44,967 nt of DNA. Origin: Chloroflexi bacterium RBG_16_56_11. Its GTDB lineage: Bacteria > Chloroflexota > Dehalococcoidia > Dehalococcoidales > RBG-16-60-22. The translations under genes and the position numbers were made by a program. The DNA is taken from assembly GCA_001796865.1 (NCBI GenBank), contig MGNQ01000009.1, positions 19,547 through 64,513 on the forward strand. The letters are read 5' to 3'. Position 1 is the first letter of the stretch. Every line of letters begins with the position of its first letter. The notes under the pieces are model-generated. The model saw nothing but the letters and a program-made list of their open reading frames with translations. It was not told the DNA's origin and searched no databases. Below, in pieces: positions 42,284 to 44,967 of the stretch.

Positions 42284-43336
42284 TTACCCCAACCCCAACG
42301 CCTTTTCCACCGCCGCCAGCTCCCCCGGCAGCTCCAGGAAGGGCGGGGCGTTCTTGAGGGCGGTTTCGGTATCTTTGAGGCCGTTTCCGGTGACCACGGC
42401 GACAATGACCTTACCGGAAAAGTCTGCTCCCTTTCCGACGAGCTTGATAAGGCCGGCCAGCGACGCCGCCGAGGCCGGCTCGCCGAAGACCCCCGCCTCC
42501 GCAGCCATAATCCTCTGGGCGGCGAGTATCCCGGCATCGCTGACCATGTCGATAACACCGCCGGACTCGTCCCGGGCGGCTACCGCCTTCTGCCAGCTCG
42601 CCGGATTTCCGATGCGGATGGCCGTGGCCACCGTCTCCGGCTTCTCGATGATATGTCCCCGCACGATGGGCGCCGCCCCCTCCGCCTGGAACCCATACAT
42701 CTTCGGCTTCCTGGTGGCTTTGCCCGCCGCATGATATTCTTTAAACCCTTTCCAATAGGCTGTTATGTTGCCGGCATTCCCCACCGGCAAAAAGAGATAG
42801 TCCGGGGCGTCGCCGAGGACGTCAATAATCTCGAAGGCGGCCGTTTTTTGCCCCTCGATACGGTAAGGATTGAGTGAGTTCACCAGCGTGACCGGGTGCT
42901 TCTGGCTGAGGCCGCGCACAATATTCAAAGCGCCGTCGAAATTGCCTTCGATAGCGACGATTTTCGCGCCGTAGATGACGGCCTGGGCCAGCTTCCCCAT
43001 GGCGATATTGCCCCGCGGGACAACAATAATACATTCGAGCCCGCAGTACGCCGCGAAGGCGGCGGCTGAGGCGCTGGTGTTGCCGGTCGAAGCGCAGATG
43101 ATAGCCCGGCTCCCATCTTCTAACGCCTTGGCCACGGCCACCACCATGCCGCGGTCTTTGAACGAGCCGGTAGGGTGGCAGCCCTCCAGCTTGAAATATA
43201 GCTGTCCGCAGCCATACTTCCTCGCCAGGCGTTCACATTTTACCAGCGGGGTGTCGCCCTCACCGATGGTGAACATCGGGGTCTTTCCGGTAACAGGTAA
43301 ATATTTTTTATACTGGAGCAGGACTCCCTTTTTCAG
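42284..43336 (-). CDS. thrC: Threonine synthase, probable CTG start
   Basis: About 350 residues. A PLP enzyme converting O-phosphohomoserine to threonine. Seen: TGSFKDRG with the PLP lysine (Lys60), ASTGNTSASAAAFA and the glycine-rich GNAGNITAYWKGF. The first ATG, at 43276, would cut off a conserved N-terminal stretch; the frame upstream encodes LKKGVLLQYKKYLPVTGKTP, clearly homologous to known ThrC starts. The only plausible start in that stretch is CTG 43336, two bases after the hom stop with GGAGG 6 bases before it. If CTG is not used, the gene would start at 43276. Operon with hom. Confidence 0.93.
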   Translation of the reverse strand: MKKGVLLQYKKYLPVTGKTPMFTIGEGDTPLVKCERLARKYGCGQLYFKLEGCHPTGSFKDRGMVVAVAKALEDGSRAIICASTGNTSASAAAFAAYCGLECIIVVPRGNIAMGKLAQAVIYGAKIVAIEGNFDGALNIVRGLSQKHPVTLVNSLNPYRIEGQKTAAFEIIDVLGDAPDYLFLPVGNAGNITAYWKGFKEYHAAGKATRKPKMYGFQAEGAAPIVRGHIIEKPETVATAIRIGNPASWQKAVAARDESGGVIDMVSDAGILAAQRIMAAEAGVFGEPASAASLAGLIKLVGKGADFSGKVIVAVVTGNGLKDTETALKNAPPFLELPGELAAVEKALGLG

Positions 43337-43338
43337 TG

Positions 43339-44652
43339 CTAACCTCCCTCTATGTCCTCGACCCGTATGCAGTTAGCGATTTTTTTGACCGCTTCGAGGC
43401 TCTCTAGCTCGCGGAGGGCTTTCTGAACAGCCTTTTCCCGGGCAGGGTGAGTCATGATGACTATCTCCGCTGTCTTCGTCCGGCTTTCCGATTCCGGTTG
43501 TATCGCCGAGGAAATACTGATTTTATTGTTACCGAAGATTGTCGCTATCTGCGCCAAGACACCAGGCCGGTCCGCGGCGCTCAATCTTACATAGTATTGT
43601 GTCACTATCGCATCGATAGGTTTGATTGTCTTACCTGACGCGGCCTTCCAGGTAGAAACGCTACCTATCCCCAGGATAATCTTCCGCGCCGAGGATACGA
43701 TGTCGGCTATCACGGCGCTGCTGGTAGGCCTGGCTCCGGCACCTTCACCCATGAAAAGCACCTTCCCGACCAGGTCCCCTTCCACCTGGATGGCGTTATA
43801 GACACCTTCGACTTTAGCCAGGAAAGAGTCGGACGGGATGAAGACCGGGTGCACCCTGGCCTCTATCGAAGCATCGCATTGCTTGGCTATCGCCAGGAGC
43901 TTGATGGTAAATCCCAGTTCTCGGGCATACCTGAAATCGCGCGCCTCGATACGCGAGATCCCCTCCCGATAGATGTCCTCCGGACGCACCCGGGTCTGGA
44001 AGGCCAGCGTGGCCATTATGGCCAGCTTATAGTTGGCGTCGATACCCTCAATGTCATTCACTGGATTGGCCTCGGCATAACCCAGCTTCTGAGCTTGCTT
44101 CAAAGCCGCAGCGAAATCGATGCCCTCCCTGGCCATCCGGGAAAGGATGTAGTTAGTGGTACCGTTTATAATGGCGAAGATACCACTGATATCGTTGGCC
44201 ACCAGGTCGTGTTTAAAAGGAGCGATGAGCGGGATGCCTCCGCCCACGCTCGCTTCATATTGCAGCCCGACGCCGTGCTTCCGGGCCAGCCCTAACAGCT
44301 CAACGCCGTGCTTGGCGATAACTTCCTTGTTGGAAGTGACGACATGCTTGCCGCCCGATAAGGCCCTTTTCAGATATTCGTAGGCCGGATTTTCACCGCC
44401 TATGGCCTCGACGACAATATCGATGCCTCGCTCACCAAAAAACTCATCATCGTCGGTGGTCAAGAGTCCGGCGGGCATCTTTTTCGCCTGCGGCCGCGCC
44501 AGGTCCTCAGGCAGCACTTTGACCCGCCGCAATACCAGGGGACAGCCTGCCTTTTCCGCGAGGGTATCCGCCTTTTCCTGCAGCACCATGGCTACCTGCC
44601 CCGCCACCACCCCCAGTCCCATCAACCCTATTCCTATACTCTTCCCGGCCAT
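43339..44652 (-). CDS. hom: Homoserine dehydrogenase with ACT domain
   Basis: 437 residues. It reduces aspartate semialdehyde to homoserine. The N-terminal Rossmann domain has GLMGLGVVAGQ. The catalytic core carries TSNKEVIAKHG and the conserved YAEANPVNDIEGIDA segment. A C-terminal ACT domain (about 355-437) usually gives threonine feedback. GAGGT lies 5 bases before the ATG. It follows the partial gene at 44661 by 8 bases and is directly before thrC, giving the homoserine-to-threonine path. Confidence 0.95.
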   Translation of the reverse strand: MAGKSIGIGLMGLGVVAGQVAMVLQEKADTLAEKAGCPLVLRRVKVLPEDLARPQAKKMPAGLLTTDDDEFFGERGIDIVVEAIGGENPAYEYLKRALSGGKHVVTSNKEVIAKHGVELLGLARKHGVGLQYEASVGGGIPLIAPFKHDLVANDISGIFAIINGTTNYILSRMAREGIDFAAALKQAQKLGYAEANPVNDIEGIDANYKLAIMATLAFQTRVRPEDIYREGISRIEARDFRYARELGFTIKLLAIAKQCDASIEARVHPVFIPSDSFLAKVEGVYNAIQVEGDLVGKVLFMGEGAGARPTSSAVIADIVSSARKIILGIGSVSTWKAASGKTIKPIDAIVTQYYVRLSAADRPGVLAQIATIFGNNKISISSAIQPESESRTKTAEIVIMTHPAREKAVQKALRELESLEAVKKIANCIRVEDIEGG

Positions 44653-44660
44653 CTCTTACC

Positions 44661-44967
44661 TCAGCCCGTCAGCTCCTTCTGGGCGCGCAATATCGCCCAT
44701 TGTTGAAGCGACTCGTCAAAATAGCTATCGTCCACCTTATTTGCAGGGTCCGACTGCACCTCGGAAATCCAATCGTTAAGAAGCTGCTGTATGAGGGTAT
44801 TTCGGTCTTCGCTGGTCAGCGTCTTATTATTGTCTTTATCGACTATTTTTACCAGCCAAGAGCCTCCCTGAGTCCAGTACAGTTCATCCCGGATAGGATC
44901 GCTCCATTTCCCCGGTTCCGTATCCGGGCTGAAAACATAGTTATTGAAAGGGGTACTGATATTAGAT
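44661..44967 (-). CDS. C-terminal fragment of a probable peptidyl-prolyl isomerase/foldase
   Basis: About 102 residues remain, running off the window edge. The text (GSWLVKIVDKDNNKTLTSEDRNTLIQQL, later WAILRAQKELTG) resembles the C-terminal end of SurA/PpiC-type foldases known from Dehalococcoidia. This is a likeness by eye, not a firm call, as no catalytic part is present. It ends 8 bases upstream of hom on the same strand. Confidence 0.5.
   Translation of the reverse strand, partial: SNISTPFNNYVFSPDTEPGKWSDPIRDELYWTQGGSWLVKIVDKDNNKTLTSEDRNTLIQQLLNDWISEVQSDPANKVDDSYFDESLQQWAILRAQKELTG

Noticed and set aside
1..44967. CRISPR arrays, transposases or restriction-modification genes
   Set aside because: No spaced direct repeats and no recognisable proteins of these kinds were found.

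Overview
The window comes from a bacterial chromosome of moderately high GC. Gene content and protein style suggest an anaerobic Chloroflexota lineage, possibly Dehalococcoidia. Reasons are the ferredoxin-linked sulfite reductase, a two-subunit 2-oxoacid:ferredoxin oxidoreductase, a 7TM-type sensor kinase, a bacterial GH3-like enzyme and a full C5 tetrapyrrole route. This placement is inference; there is no 16S gene here. Promoters are ordinary sigma-70 type (TTGACA/TATAAT-like, 16-17 spacers).

Layout. (1) 1-11828: sulfur assimilation plus tetrapyrrole synthesis. A leftward PLP trans-sulfuration enzyme (4-1140) faces a long rightward run: siroheme/ferredoxin-type sulfite reductase, APS/PAPS reductase (cysH), a cysteine synthase with a C-terminal TusA-like domain, a DUF2061 membrane protein, precorrin-2 dehydrogenase/ferrochelatase, hemA, hemC, a cobA-hemD fusion, hemB and hemL. 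Together these make siroheme for the sulfite reductase and feed its sulfide to cysteine. The 764-base gap between the two transcription units holds mirror-image promoters and a potentially structured RNA leader. (2) 11829-13378: two unrecognised small ORFs, tRNA-Arg(CCT) and a small excisionase-like HTH protein. (3) 13379-20069: a glycosyltransferase, a usp/site-2-protease pair (leftward), then a small protein, an MBL-rhodanese protein, a CDF metal exporter and a TauE/SafE permease. (4) 20386-27555 (leftward): LonB-like protease, two small proteins (one HTH), KorA/KorB, blue-copper protein, thiol peroxidase and a lipoprotein. (5) 27763-32729 (leftward): TgpA-like transglutaminase, DUF58 protein and MoxR ATPase, followed by a 55-residue zinc-ribbon gene with its own promoter and terminator. 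(6) 33057-37865 (leftward): GH3-like enzyme, sensor kinase and response regulator, one operon. (7) 38207-44967: gyrB (rightward), then leftward hicA/hicB, folE, a palindromic repeat, thrC, hom and the end of a probable foldase.

Most notable: gyrB is a compositional mosaic. About 570 bases encoding a gammaproteobacterial-type TOPRIM insert are near 31% GC (counted) inside a gene whose flanks are about 55-63%. Other points worth a look are the cysteine synthase-TusA fusion, the sulfur-operon leader with a 10-bp long-range pairing and a GNRA hairpin, the face-to-face promoters, a thrC gene that appears to start with CTG, and a HicB antitoxin carrying an extra N-terminal domain. I did not find a CRISPR array, transposase, prophage or obvious novel defence system.
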